This document shows, one piece after another, positions 47,083 through 55,448 of a DNA stretch of 64,000 bases. Position 1 is the stretch's first letter. Each line of letters starts with the position of its first letter. A program made the position numbers and the translations under genes. Under the pieces are notes generated by a model. The model was not told the DNA's origin. It worked only from the letters and a program-made list of their open reading frames with translations, and did no database searches. Source of the DNA: Streptomyces sp. NBC_00344 (lineage in GTDB: Bacteria; Actinomycetota; Actinomycetes; Streptomycetales; Streptomycetaceae); NCBI RefSeq assembly GCF_036088315.1, contig NZ_CP107996.1, positions 248,001 through 312,000 of the forward strand, in the 5' to 3' direction.

Positions 47083-48114
47083 TCAGCGGCGCCGGAGCGT
47101 CTTGTCGGACAGTGCCGGCGGTGTGTAGTAGAAGTCGTCCCGGTTCAGGTCGGTCCCTGGCGGAACGATCTCATCGATACGGTCCAGGACTTCCCCGCTC
47201 AGCTCGACCTCCGCGCCGTCCAGCAGGTCCTCGAGGTGGGCGGCCGTGCGCGGGCCGATGATCACGGAGGTGACGGCCGGGTGGGCGCGTACGAACGCGA
47301 TCGCCATGTGCCGGAGCGACAGACCCCCCTGATCGGCGACCTCCATGAGCTTGGCCACCGCCTCCAGTTTGGCCGCGTTGCCAGGAAGTGACGGGTCGAA
47401 CTTGTGCTGCTCCATGGCCGCCCGTCCGCTGCCCGCCGCGAGGTTGACGTCCGACGGCTTCCCGTACTTGCCGGAGAGCCATCCAGCGCTGAGCGGACCC
47501 CAGGTCAGAACACCCATGCCGTAGCGCTGGGCAGTGGGCAACACGGACCCCTCAGCGCCCCGGGCCAGGATCGAGTACGGCGGCTGCTCGGTGCGGAAGC
47601 GGAGGTGGCCTCTCCGCTCGCTCACCCACTGGGCCTCGACGATCTGTTCGGCCGGAAAGGTCGAGTGTCCGATCGCGCGCACCTTGCCTGCCCGCACGAG
47701 ATCGGACAGGACCGACAGGGTCTCGTCGATGTCGGTGTCCGGGTCGGGGCGGTGGACCTGATAGAGGTCGATGTAGTCGGTGTTGAGGCGCTGGAGACTC
47801 TTCTCGACGGCGCGGGTGAGCCAACGACGCGAATTCCCACTGTCGTTGGGATCCTCGCCCATCGAGCTGTGACCCTTGGTCGCCAGGACGACAGCGTCCC
47901 TGCGGCCTTTGAGTGCCTTGCCGACGATCTCCTCCGACTCTCCCTGGCTGTAGACGTCGGCCGTGTCCACGAAGTTGATTCCCGCGTCCAGGGCGCGGTG
48001 GATGATACGGACCGACTCGTCGTGGTCCCCGTTTCCCCACGCGCCGAACATCATCGCGCCGAGCGCATGGTCGCTGACCGAGATACCTGTGTCGCCGAGG
48101 ATCCTGCGTTTCAT
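47083..48114 (-). CDS. Aldo/keto reductase
   Basis: The 343-residue protein has the Asp and Tyr in FVDTADVYSQGESEEIVGKA, Lys in VVLATKGHS and His in LYQVHRPDP, matching the catalytic tetrad, with a C-terminal VIIGPRTAAHLEDLL for cofactor binding. It belongs to the YghZ/AKR13-like group with an N-terminal RRILGDTGISVSDHALG. The substrate is unknown. No operon partner is clear. Confidence 0.93.
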   Translation of the reverse strand: MKRRILGDTGISVSDHALGAMMFGAWGNGDHDESVRIIHRALDAGINFVDTADVYSQGESEEIVGKALKGRRDAVVLATKGHSSMGEDPNDSGNSRRWLTRAVEKSLQRLNTDYIDLYQVHRPDPDTDIDETLSVLSDLVRAGKVRAIGHSTFPAEQIVEAQWVSERRGHLRFRTEQPPYSILARGAEGSVLPTAQRYGMGVLTWGPLSAGWLSGKYGKPSDVNLAAGSGRAAMEQHKFDPSLPGNAAKLEAVAKLMEVADQGGLSLRHMAIAFVRAHPAVTSVIIGPRTAAHLEDLLDGAEVELSGEVLDRIDEIVPPGTDLNRDDFYYTPPALSDKTLRRR

Positions 48115-48364
48115 GAGAGAGCTGTCCCTTTCTCGGGTGCCGGACGGCGGTTCCGGGGCACCAGGGCGCCCTCATTGCTTTTTCTACGCGGTCGTCCCTG
48201 CTCAGGCGAGGAGCCCGACCGCCGGTGCGGCCGAATGGACGTACGGCGTGGGTGCCACGGCGGGAGGGAGCCGCAGGGCGGCGGCTGGGAGCTTCTCCTC
48301 GGCGACGGCAACCCCGACTGACGGCAACCTCACTTCTGGTGACCGGCATGCTGTCGGGCCCGGC

Positions 48365-48414
48365 CCCGTCCGGCTGCCCCGTGCCCGCCGGTCCGTTCGG
48401 GGCAGCCGGACGGG
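48365..48414. terminator. Long perfect hairpin beside the IS630 left end
   Basis: Sixteen-base perfect arms CCCGTCCGGCTGCCCC (48365-48380) and their complement (48399-48414) enclose an 18-base loop. It lies 7 bases outside the IS630 left repeat. The rest of the gap 48115-48421 has no gene. It could be a terminator for the interrupted left-hand neighbour. Confidence 0.6.
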
Positions 48415-48421
48415 AAGGTTC

Positions 48422-48449
48422 CTAGTGCCGTATCAGGCAACGTTTGCCC
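48422..48449 (+). repeat. IS630 left inverted repeat
   Basis: It begins CTAGTGCCGTATCAGGCAAC and matches the complement of the right end over 28 bases except one base (T versus C). The TA in CTAG is the expected duplicated target. Confidence 0.9.
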
Positions 48450-48507
48450 TGTCGTGATGTGACGTGCCGCTCAGGTCCTGTTCCGTGCGGCGTGTTGCCG
48501 TCAGGCT

Positions 48508-49648
48508 GTGCGGGTGGCAGAACGAGTACGTGTCCGTGAGATCGACGATGACGAAGGCAGGCGGCTTCTGCGGATCATCCGCAGGGGCACCGGATCGGTG
48601 GTGACCTGGCGGCGGGCCCAGATGGTCCTGCTGTCCGCGCAGGGCATGCCGGTGGCGAAGATCGCCGAGGTGTCGTTCACGAGCTATGACCGGGTTCGCG
48701 ATGTGATTCACAACTTCAACACCGACGGCTTCGGCTCCCTCTACCCCAAGTACAAGGGCGGCCGGCCGAAGACCTTCACGCTGCCCGAGCGGCGCGAGAT
48801 CAAGAAGATCGCCAAGTCCAAGCCCACCGAGCACGACCTGCCGTTTTCCACACCTGGAGCCTGACCAAGCTGGCGGACTTCCTGGTCGCCGAGGGGGTGG
48901 TCGACGACATCAGCCACGAGGGCCTGTGCATCCTGCTCCGCGAGGAAGGCGTCTCATTTCAACGCATAAAGACCTGGAGTACCTCCCGCGACCCCGACTA
49001 CGCGGCCAAGAAGGCCCGGGTCGAGCACCTCTATGCGATCGCCGACGGCGAGGTGATACCCGAGGACGACGAGCCTGAAGTGGTCTTCTGTGTGGACGAG
49101 TTCGGCCCGCTCAACCTGATGCCCCACCCGGTCGGCAGTGGGCCGAGCGCGGCGGCAGGCACAAGGACCCCGACCGCGAACCCCGCCGCAGACGCCGGGC
49201 CACCTACAACCGCTACGGCGGAGTACGGCACCTGTTCGCAGCCCTGGACCTGACCAAAGACAAGCTCTACGGCCACATCAAGCCGGTAAAGAGGCGGACA
49301 CAGTTCCTGGAGTTCTGCCGCTACCTGCGCAGCCTCTACCCGCCCGAGGCCCGCGTCGCGATCGTCTGCGACAACTTCTCCCCGCACCTGACCACGAAGA
49401 AATGCCAGCGGGTCGGCACCTGGGCAACTGCGAACAACGTCGAGATCGCCTACACCCCGACCAACAGCTCCTGGCTCAACCGCATCGAGTCCCAGTTCAC
49501 CGCCCTGCGCTACTTCACCCTCGACGGCACCGACCACGCCACCCACAAGGAGCAGGGAAGCATGATCCGCCGCTACATCATCTGGCGGAACAGCCACGCC
49601 GCTGACGAACGACTCCACAAGGTCGAGGCTCGGGCGAACATCGCATAA
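48508..49648 (+). pseudogene. IS630-family transposase, two frameshifts
   Basis: The N-terminal frame (GTG 48508 to 48864) holds the helix-turn-helix (SAQGMPVAKIAEVSFTSYDR). Near 48850, TTTTCCACACC has what looks like an extra CA relative to the expected PFSTWSL coding sequence. The second frame reads SLTKLADFLVAEGVVDDISH and includes the first DDE Asp in VFCVDEFGPLN. Near 49129 a base is missing from a G run, and the third frame (RYGGVRHLFAALDL, then VAIVCDNFSPHLT and YTPTNSSWLNRIESQF) runs to 49648. The pieces together make a complete IS630 transposase in order, but with two frame breaks. Confidence 0.85.
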
Positions 49649-49681
49649 CAGCTGGGCACCCCCTCTCCGGCCGGAGATGCA

Positions 49682-50176
49682 TCAGCCTGCCGAGGGCGCG
49701 CCTTGCTCCTTGCTCAGCAAGATTCCGCGCGGCCCGAAGCCAGCCGAAGAGTAGAAGCGAACGGCTCCCTTGTTCGGCGCGAAGATGCCGGCATAGATGA
49801 TCAAGACACCGCGCTCCGCGGCGGCTTTCTCCGCCGCCATCAGCAAGGCCGCCCCGACGCCCTCGCCGCGATGCCCGTCCAGGACGACGGTGTGGATCTC
49901 GGCCGCGCGGCGGGGAGCCAGGATCTGATGGTCCGGGGGGTCCGCCAGCAGGACTACCTCCACCATGCCCACCACCTCGCCCACCGCCTCGGCGACCAAG
50001 ATCAGCACTTTGGGCTCGGTCGCAAGCACCTCCTCGAAATGCCTGCGCACGGCCTCGACGTCGGGCACCCGGTAGATGGCCGGATCGAGTTGGACATGCC
50101 TTTCAGCATTCGCGAGACGCAGGCGAACAAGCGCGGGCACGTCCTCCCGCTCTGCGGCCCTGACCAAGATCGGCAT
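49682..50176 (-). CDS. GNAT-family N-acetyltransferase, IS passenger
   Basis: The 164-residue protein has the GNAT core: RAAEREDVPALVRLRLANAE at the start, EIHTVVLDGHRGEGVGAALL with the acetyl-CoA pyrophosphate motif, and NKGAVRFYSSAGF at the end. The acceptor substrate is unknown; relatives include drug, amino-acid and ribosomal-protein acetyltransferases. The ATG at 50176 has GGAAGG about 10 bases upstream. It lies wholly inside the IS630 element, opposite to the transposase. Confidence 0.9.
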   Translation of the reverse strand: MPILVRAAEREDVPALVRLRLANAERHVQLDPAIYRVPDVEAVRRHFEEVLATEPKVLILVAEAVGEVVGMVEVVLLADPPDHQILAPRRAAEIHTVVLDGHRGEGVGAALLMAAEKAAAERGVLIIYAGIFAPNKGAVRFYSSAGFGPRGILLSKEQGAPSAG

Positions 50177-50235
50177 GAGTGGGAGCCTTCCAGCTCGCCC
50201 ACCCCACCGCAAGGCGCACGGGGCAACTCAAGACG

Positions 50236-50263
50236 GGGCGAACGTTGCCTGATACGGCACTAG
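50236..50263 (-). repeat. IS630 right inverted repeat
   Basis: Complement begins CTAGTGCCGTATCAGGCAAC; one mismatch to the left end in 28 bases. Its terminal CTAG includes the TAG stop codon of the neighbouring I36 gene. Confidence 0.9.
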
Positions 50264-50631
50264 CAGCTCATCTTCCAGGTGTGGGAGTCGCCGCTGTCGT
50301 TGCCCCAGCTGTTGTAGCTGATCTCCTGGCCAGGCGCCAGGCATACCGTCCCGAGACCGACCCAGCCCTTGTTCTCGTACACCTGGACGTGGTCCTTGAT
50401 GCCCGGGCCCGAGATCCCGTGGTTGGCCCAGGAGGAGTCCTGGTCCTGGATGGGGTCCTCCCAGTCCCCGTCGTCCCCTGACCAGTTGGTCCGCTGCCCG
50501 CCGAAGTCACGGTCCGTCCAGGCACAGAACTGACCGCTGGGGCACTCCGCGGCGTTCGCGCCGCCCGTGGTCGCCAGCGTCCCGCCGAAGGCCAGCACAG
50601 CAGCGGAAAGCAGGATGATGGGCTTCTTCAT
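50260..50631 (-). CDS. Secreted peptidase-inhibitor family I36 protein
   Basis: The 123-residue protein has a signal peptide (about 1-28, ending GGANA) and a compact Cys-containing beta domain with CAWTDRDFGGQRTNWSGDDG and ENKGWVGLGTVCLAPGQEIS, resembling the SMPI (I36) metalloprotease-inhibitor fold. It overlaps the lipoprotein gene by 4 bases (50628-50631). Its TAG stop lies in the CTAG of the IS630 right end, so the insertion struck the stop codon but left the protein intact. I36-like proteins need not be inhibitors. Confidence 0.82.
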   Translation of the reverse strand: MKKPIILLSAAVLAFGGTLATTGGANAAECPSGQFCAWTDRDFGGQRTNWSGDDGDWEDPIQDQDSSWANHGISGPGIKDHVQVYENKGWVGLGTVCLAPGQEISYNSWGNDSGDSHTWKMSC

Positions 50632-51248
50632 GTCGGGTGGTTCTCTTTCTGTCGCTGTTGGCTGAGCAGGGTGATGGCCTGGTGCAGGGCCCGGGCCCGA
50701 AGCCGGGCCACCTCGGCGACCTCGGTGCGGTGCAGCTCGCGGACCGCGGCGAGGCTACGGCCGCGGTAACGTGCTTCGGGCCGGAGGTTGTTGACGATGG
50801 TCGAGGCCCGGAACCAGCGGCGCTGATCGCCGTAGAGAGTCCGCTGAGCGGCGGCGAGGCAGCCGTCACTGTGCGCACGTACCACGTAGCCGGTGGGCAG
50901 GGTCAGGGTCAGCTCGGTGTGGCCGGCGCCGAAGAGCGCGTCCGTGACGCGCCGTCCCTCAGCCTTGCTCGGCGGTCGCTGTCCGGGGCGGGGCGGTGTG
51001 AGCCCCAGCCGGGTGAGGCAGCGGTCGGTGAGCAACTGCTGGGCGGAGTTGACCACGTCGTCCGGTTTGAGCCGCGGCGGCGAGGGTTCGGCCGCACAGC
51101 CGCCAAGGCCGAGTGCCGCCGGCAGCAGCACTCCCAGGAGAAGGGCCGGCCGGGCGGCTCCGCGTAGGGGCGACCGCTTTCCAGGCCGCGGAGCAGCCCC
51201 GGCCTGGTGTCGACGGAAGTGCATGGCGTGCCGATCAGCCCGGCTCAC
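50628..51248 (-). CDS. Putative lipoprotein between two I36-type genes
   Basis: The 206-codon frame starts at GTG 51248, or more conservatively ATG 51224. It has a basic leader, a hydrophobic stretch with lipobox LGGC and a soluble domain I do not recognise (DDVVNSAQQLLTDRCLTRLG, ELTLTLPTGYVVRAHSDGCL, then RYRGRSLAAVRELHRTEVAE). The long charged leader before the lipobox favours the later ATG start. It overlaps both neighbouring I36 genes and is clearly part of their operon. Confidence 0.7.
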   Translation of the reverse strand: MSRADRHAMHFRRHQAGAAPRPGKRSPLRGAARPALLLGVLLPAALGLGGCAAEPSPPRLKPDDVVNSAQQLLTDRCLTRLGLTPPRPGQRPPSKAEGRRVTDALFGAGHTELTLTLPTGYVVRAHSDGCLAAAQRTLYGDQRRWFRASTIVNNLRPEARYRGRSLAAVRELHRTEVAEVARLRARALHQAITLLSQQRQKENHPT

Positions 51249-51624
51249 AGCCCAGCTTGTCGTGACTCACACCATCGATTTTCCCGGCCCAGGCCGTCCA
51301 GTTCTCGTCATAGTCGTCCTTCCGGATCTCCCGGTACAGACAACCGGCCCCAGGCCCGTAACTGATCGCGTAAACACTGCCGTTAACCTTGGACTCGAAG
51401 GAAAATGCATGGCGGCGGGTGCCGTTCTCCGCGTCGGCGTAGCCGGGAGGGCCGTAGCACCACGCCGTGCCGTGCATGGAGGGCTCGGTCCAGAAACACA
51501 CCTGGCCCTGCCCCACCCGAGCCGACGATGCGGGATGTGTCGCACCGGCCGTGGGTGCGGCTGCGGTGGTACTCAGGGCCGCTGCCAAAACGGCGACGAC
51601 GACAGGAACGAATGTGTGGCGCAT
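51235..51624 (-). CDS. Secreted peptidase-inhibitor family I36-like protein
   Basis: The 129-residue protein has a signal peptide (about 1-30) and Cys/Trp-containing beta motifs (VCFWTEPSMHGTAWCYGPPG, GCLYREIRKDDYDENW, LGCEPG), similar in layout to the I36 protein two genes downstream but not identical. It starts at ATG 51624 and opens the operon. A perfect 8-base-arm inverted repeat lies about 60 bases upstream and is the likely operator. Two related secreted proteins flanking a lipoprotein suggest a small envelope or extracellular system of unknown role. Confidence 0.78.
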   Translation of the reverse strand: MRHTFVPVVVAVLAAALSTTAAAPTAGATHPASSARVGQGQVCFWTEPSMHGTAWCYGPPGYADAENGTRRHAFSFESKVNGSVYAISYGPGAGCLYREIRKDDYDENWTAWAGKIDGVSHDKLGCEPG

Positions 51625-51684
51625 ACGGGCCCCCAAGTGCGGCTGTGACGCTTGATGTGACAGCGTTTCCTGGAGACTACCAAA

Positions 51685-51702
51685 AGTAGTTGCTCAACTA
51701 CT
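51685..51702. promoter_or_regulatory. Inverted repeat upstream of the I36 operon
   Basis: AGTAGTTG and CAACTACT are perfect 8-base arms around CT. It sits in an AT-rich spot about 60 bases before the start of the first I36 gene. The regulator is unknown. The remainder of the gap 51625-51955 holds nothing recognised. Confidence 0.6.
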
Positions 51703-51955
51703 AGGAGTGACGATAAGTCGTACTGGAGATCCCTGGGACACGTCCGCCGAGGGCATTCACGGGAGATCAATCGGCCGGTGCCGAACCATGGGACACCGCT
51801 CGCGCATCTCGCCGACCGGACGCTCTTCGCGGCGAACGCTGCCTGCTATCGGCACCAACCTGCCTGCCGCGGGGGGTGGTTATCTCCACGCCGTCCAGTC
51901 CGGGATCAACCGACAGCCCGTCACGGACAACGGCGACCCAGGCAACACCATGCCG

Positions 51956-52453
51956 TCACGCGATCACTCGGTCGATGAAGGCGGACAGGTTGCTCCGAGT
52001 GCGGGCGATCTTCTCGTCGGGGGAGAGCGTCTCCTCGAAGCCCCACCCGGCCGCCGTCTTCCGCTTGCCCCGGATGTACAGGGAGCAGGCCAGGTCGGTG
52101 CAGAGATACTGACCGACGGTGTTGCCCTGGCGGCCGGCTTCACCGGGGCGGCGCGCGGTCATGAGCCCCACGCCACCGCTGGTATGGGTCGTCAGGCAGA
52201 GCGAACACATGCTGCGGGAGGTGAATCCGCGCTTGGCTGCCGTCACCGCGCGCAGCGCGAGGCCCACGAGGCCACCGTCGTGCTCAACGACGAGGTAGAC
52301 GCGCTCGGGGGCACCGGGATCTCGCCAACCGAGGAAATCGAGGTCGCCCCATGGGCGCTCCTCAAGATCCCTCGGCATGCCGAGACGTTTGGCCTCGCCC
52401 TTGGAGCAGTTGACGAACGACGAGCGGATATCGGTCTCACTGAGGTGTCTCAC
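51956..52453 (-). CDS. FBP-domain (EF-G-binding type) zinc protein
   Basis: The protein is about 165 residues from GTG 52453 (family-like VRHLSETDIRSSFVNCSKGE) or 12 residues longer if begun at 52489. It has a treble-clef pattern with CSLCLTTH and a later Cys (YLCTDLACSLY), as in the FusB/FBP C-terminal zinc finger that binds elongation factor G. FusB relatives protect against fusidic acid; actinobacterial members may simply rescue or regulate EF-G. It is divergent from a TetR gene with shared operators. Confidence 0.75.
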   Translation of the reverse strand: MRHLSETDIRSSFVNCSKGEAKRLGMPRDLEERPWGDLDFLGWRDPGAPERVYLVVEHDGGLVGLALRAVTAAKRGFTSRSMCSLCLTTHTSGGVGLMTARRPGEAGRQGNTVGQYLCTDLACSLYIRGKRKTAAGWGFEETLSPDEKIARTRSNLSAFIDRVIA

Positions 52454-52470
52454 ATCATCGAAGCTAACTG

Positions 52471-52487
52471 GCCTAATATATTTAGGC
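52471..52487. promoter_or_regulatory. Perfect palindrome, TetR/FBP divergent operator
   Basis: GCCTAA and TTAGGC are perfect arms around TATAT. A second imperfect inverted repeat follows (AAACCAAT at about 52488-52495 and ATTAGTTT near 52502-52509). The AT-rich divergent spacer and the adjacent TetR gene make an autoregulatory operator likely. Confidence 0.6.
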
Positions 52488-52520
52488 AAACCAATTATTT
52501 GATTAGTTTACGGAGGGCGC

Positions 52521-53090
52521 ATGGCGCGGATGGGCATCACCCCGGAACGCCTTACCCGGACAGCGGCTGACCTCGCGGACGAGATCGGCTTTGGCGATCT
52601 GACCGTCTCGGCGGTCGCGCGCAGGCTCGGCGTCAAGGATCCGAGCCTGTATGCGCACATCCGGAACGCGCGGGAGCTGAAGGTGCGGGTCGCGCTGCTC
52701 GCCCTGCAGGAACTGGCCGACGCGGCCGCGGCCGCGCTGGCCGGCCGGGCGGGCAAGGACGCACTGGTGGCCTTCGCCAACGCCTACCGTGACTACGCCA
52801 AGAAGCATCCTGGCCGGTACGCCGCGGCCCAGTTCGAACTCGATCCGGAGACGGCGGCCGCCAGCGCCGCGCCCAGACACTCGGAGATGACACGGGCGAT
52901 CCTCCGCGGCTACAACCTGCCGGAACCCGATCAGACGGACGCGGTGCGGTTCCTGCACAGCACGTTCCACGGGTACGTGAGCCTGGAGGTCGCGGGCGGA
53001 TTCCGCCACACCCCACGCGAGGCGGATGCCTCCTGGTCGTGGGCCCTGGAGACCCTCGACTTCGCCCTGCGGAATCGGCCTCCGGCCTGA
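52521..53090 (+). CDS. TetR-family transcriptional regulator
   Basis: The 189-residue protein has an N-terminal helix-turn-helix (LTVSAVARRLGVKDPSLYAH at about 28-47) and a C-terminal ligand domain of the WHG type (FLHSTFHGYVSLEVAGGF). GGAGGGC precedes the ATG at ideal spacing. It is divergent from the FBP-domain gene, and palindromes between them suggest it represses both. Confidence 0.92.
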   Translation: MARMGITPERLTRTAADLADEIGFGDLTVSAVARRLGVKDPSLYAHIRNARELKVRVALLALQELADAAAAALAGRAGKDALVAFANAYRDYAKKHPGRYAAAQFELDPETAAASAAPRHSEMTRAILRGYNLPEPDQTDAVRFLHSTFHGYVSLEVAGGFRHTPREADASWSWALETLDFALRNRPPA

Positions 53091-53227
53091 CCTCGGTCCC
53101 TCCGGCGCCCGAGAACCCTGCTTCGTGGCTCGAGGGCGCCACCGTTGGGCCGGAGTGCTTGCGCGGCTGGAGAGCCGAAGGCCCGCGTCCGAACCGACCG
53201 GGGCCATGACCGCAGGGCACCCGAGGC

Positions 53228-53797
53228 TCAGCGTCCGGCGGGCGCGTACCGCTGAAGGACGATTCCGCTGCGAAAGGCCTTCGACTCCAGGAGCCGCAGT
53301 CGCGGGACCTCGTAACCGTCCGGGAACAGGCGGCGGCCCCGGCCTTGGACCACCGGATGGACAAACAGGCGGTACTCGTCGACGAGACCCGCCTCGATCA
53401 ACGAGTGCGCCAAGGTGATACTGCCGGCGAGCACGATGTCCTGGCCGCCGTCCCGCATCTTGAGCTCGTTCACCTCCGTGACCGGATCGCCGCGCAGCAC
53501 GGTTGAGTTCTCCCACCGCGGGTCCGTGAGCGAGGTGGAGACGACGTACTTCTGGACCCCGTTGAGGTAGTCGGTGATGCCCGAGGTGTCGTCGGTCTGC
53601 AGTGGCCAGTAGCTGCGGAAGTCCTCGAACGTCCGCCGGCCGACGAGCAAGGCGTCGGCCCGGCTGTCCTGCCGATGGCTCTCTTCCAGGACATCGCTCA
53701 TGTCAGCGCTGGCCTGACCCTTCGGATCGAACCAGTCCGTGATCATTTCGATCGAGCCGTCGACGGTGATGTTCTGCGTGATCGCGAGTGTGCGCAT
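53228..53797 (-). CDS. Dihydrofolate reductase-like (RibD C-terminal) family protein
   Basis: The 189-residue protein has the RibD-C/DHFR-like fold (LAITQNITVDGSIEMITDWF, LLVGRRTFEDFRSYWP, DIVLAGSITLAHSLIEAGLV, YRLFVHPVVQGRGRRLFPD). It is likely an NADPH reductase of an unknown pterin- or pyrimidine-like substrate; it is not a housekeeping folA. No operon partner was recognised. Confidence 0.9.
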   Translation of the reverse strand: MRTLAITQNITVDGSIEMITDWFDPKGQASADMSDVLEESHRQDSRADALLVGRRTFEDFRSYWPLQTDDTSGITDYLNGVQKYVVSTSLTDPRWENSTVLRGDPVTEVNELKMRDGGQDIVLAGSITLAHSLIEAGLVDEYRLFVHPVVQGRGRRLFPDGYEVPRLRLLESKAFRSGIVLQRYAPAGR

Positions 53798-53974
53798 GAT
53801 TCCTCCTGCGTATGTACGGTCAGGGTCTTTGACTGCCGCGGACGATGAGGTTCAACGGCAGCACAGTCCATCGCCGCAGCCGGCCCCCGATCCGTGACAC
53901 CGGCGAGCGCCTCGCCGACGACTGCCTGAGCACCGCATCACGGCAGTGTCAGTGGCCGTGCCTAAGGTCGTCGC

Positions 53975-54705
53975 ATGAGTTCCTCGCTCAGTGTGTACCT
54001 GCTCGATGCAGCCGCGACGCATGCTCTGATCGGGTCTGGCGATGATCAGCTGCTCGAGGTCATCCGCGGCCGTTTCGGAGGGACGACCTTGCGCATGACG
54101 ACGACTATTTCCGATCCGAGAGGGAGCACGGTGCTCCTTCCGTGTACGAGGCACTGCACGCGGTCGTCCAAGGCGGCCCCTTCAGTGACGACAAGGCGCA
54201 CGCCTTCCAGTACGGCTATGCGTACGAACGACTGTGTTCCCTCCCCGGCTCGTTGCTGGACAACAGCTGTTTCACGCCACGTCGCGGTGACTGGTTGTCA
54301 GTTGTCGATCAGGGCCTGCGCGCGCTGAACATCACGGCGGTGTCCGTCGCGGCCTTTGGCAACTCCGACCTGCCGGCCCCGCTGCCGTGGACGTACGCGC
54401 CGGGCTGCGGCGAGTGGACGCCCGCGCAGATCGGACAGGCGCTGGAGCAGTTCGTGGCCACCATGGCGGCAGGACATGCCCCGCCGCTCGATCCCGAGGT
54501 GGTCGAGGCCGTCATGCAGTGCCTCGGGTGGATGCGGCGAGCGGAGGCGCAACCTGGGTTCGGCATCACCGGCTTTCCGTTCTTGAGTCCTCCGGCGCGG
54601 CGATTCTGCCCGCGGCCGGGTCCGCAGGCAGGTGAGACGCGCCGGCTCGGACACACGGCCACGGCAGATGGCGGGGAGCACATCATGTGCCGGAGGCACC
54701 CGTGA
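53975..54705 (+). pseudogene. DUF7691-like conserved protein, frameshifted
   Basis: The first frame begins MSSSLSVYLLDAAATHALIG and continues to about FGG. The homologous continuation DDLAHDDDYFRSEREHGAPS then VYEALHAVVQGGPFSDDKAH lies in another frame, so a 1-base loss (or 2-base gain) near 54083 breaks the gene. The second half (FQYGYAYERLCSLPGSLLDN, VVEAVMQCLGWMRRAEAQPG) matches the remainder of a conserved Streptomyces hypothetical family. It extends past the usual C-terminus (after GFGITGF), so a second break may lie there. Sequencing error cannot be excluded. Confidence 0.7.
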
Positions 54706-54776
54706 CGACCAGGAGGAAGCCGCGCCGGATGTGACGAGCCGGATGCCGTCTCCGGGATCAGCTGGGACCATGAAGC

Positions 54777-55448
54777 ATGGAGATGCTCAGCACGCAGGAG
54801 ATCCTTGCAGCGATCGAGAAAGACCTCGGCGACTGGCGAAAGCTCGCTCAGGCCCTCGCCACCCGCTATCGCGTTGCCGATCTCGCCACTGGGGCCTCGT
54901 TCGTGTCCGCGGTCGCGGAAGCGGAGGTCACTGCCGGCCGGCACCCTGAGTTCCGGCTGGGGCGGGGGTTCCTCGATGTCACCGTGTCCACCGCTGACGA
55001 CGCCACCGGAGGCCGGTGGGTCACGGCGGTGGATCTCGAGCTGGCCCGCGCGATCAGCGGGCTTGCCCGAAAGCACGGCCTGAGCGCCGTTCCCGGCGAG
55101 GTGGCCCAGCTCGAGCTTGCGCTCGACACCGCCGACGACACCGCGTTGTCCCCGTTCTGGTCCGCGCTGCTCACCGGCGATCCCGCTCACGTGGTGGACG
55201 ACACGGTCCTTGATCCGACGAACCGTGTCCCCAACGTGTGGTTCCAGGCTGCCGCCGCTCGTACGCCCCCGGCCCAACGCTGGCACGTCGACCTGTGGTT
55301 GGCTCCCGAGGTGACCGAGCCGCGCATCGAGGCCGCTGTCGCCGCCGGTGGGGTCGTCGTCGACGATTCACATGCGCCGTCGTTCACCGTGCTCGCCGAC
55401 CCCGATGGCAACAAGGTCTGTGTCTGCACGGCCCTCGACCGTGACTGA
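54777..55448 (+). CDS. Pterin-4a-carbinolamine dehydratase-like domain fused to a VOC domain
   Basis: The 223-residue protein has an N-terminal PCD-like domain (about 1-95; WRKLAQALATRYRVADL, then AGRHPEFRLGRGFLDVTVST with the dehydratase His-Pro) and a C-terminal VOC-type domain (about 105-220; VWFQAAAARTPPAQRWHVDL, then VLADPDGNKVCVC). PCD recycles 4a-hydroxytetrahydrobiopterin, although stand-alone PCD-like domains often have other or unknown roles. It starts at ATG 54777 or 54783. Confidence 0.83.
   Translation: MEMLSTQEILAAIEKDLGDWRKLAQALATRYRVADLATGASFVSAVAEAEVTAGRHPEFRLGRGFLDVTVSTADDATGGRWVTAVDLELARAISGLARKHGLSAVPGEVAQLELALDTADDTALSPFWSALLTGDPAHVVDDTVLDPTNRVPNVWFQAAAARTPPAQRWHVDLWLAPEVTEPRIEAAVAAGGVVVDDSHAPSFTVLADPDGNKVCVCTALDRD

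Larger units (their letters stand above)
48422..50263. mobile_element. IS630-family element carrying a GNAT gene
   Basis: The element is bounded by 28-base inverted repeats with one mismatch and by CTAG at both ends, matching the IS630/Tc1 habit of inserting at TA (within CTAG) and duplicating the TA. Inside are a transposase gene disrupted by two frameshifts and, on the opposite strand, an intact GNAT acetyltransferase gene between the transposase and the right repeat. It is about 1.84 kb against the usual 1.1-1.2 kb, so the acetyltransferase is a passenger. Because the transposase is broken, it would need help in trans to move. Confidence 0.85.
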
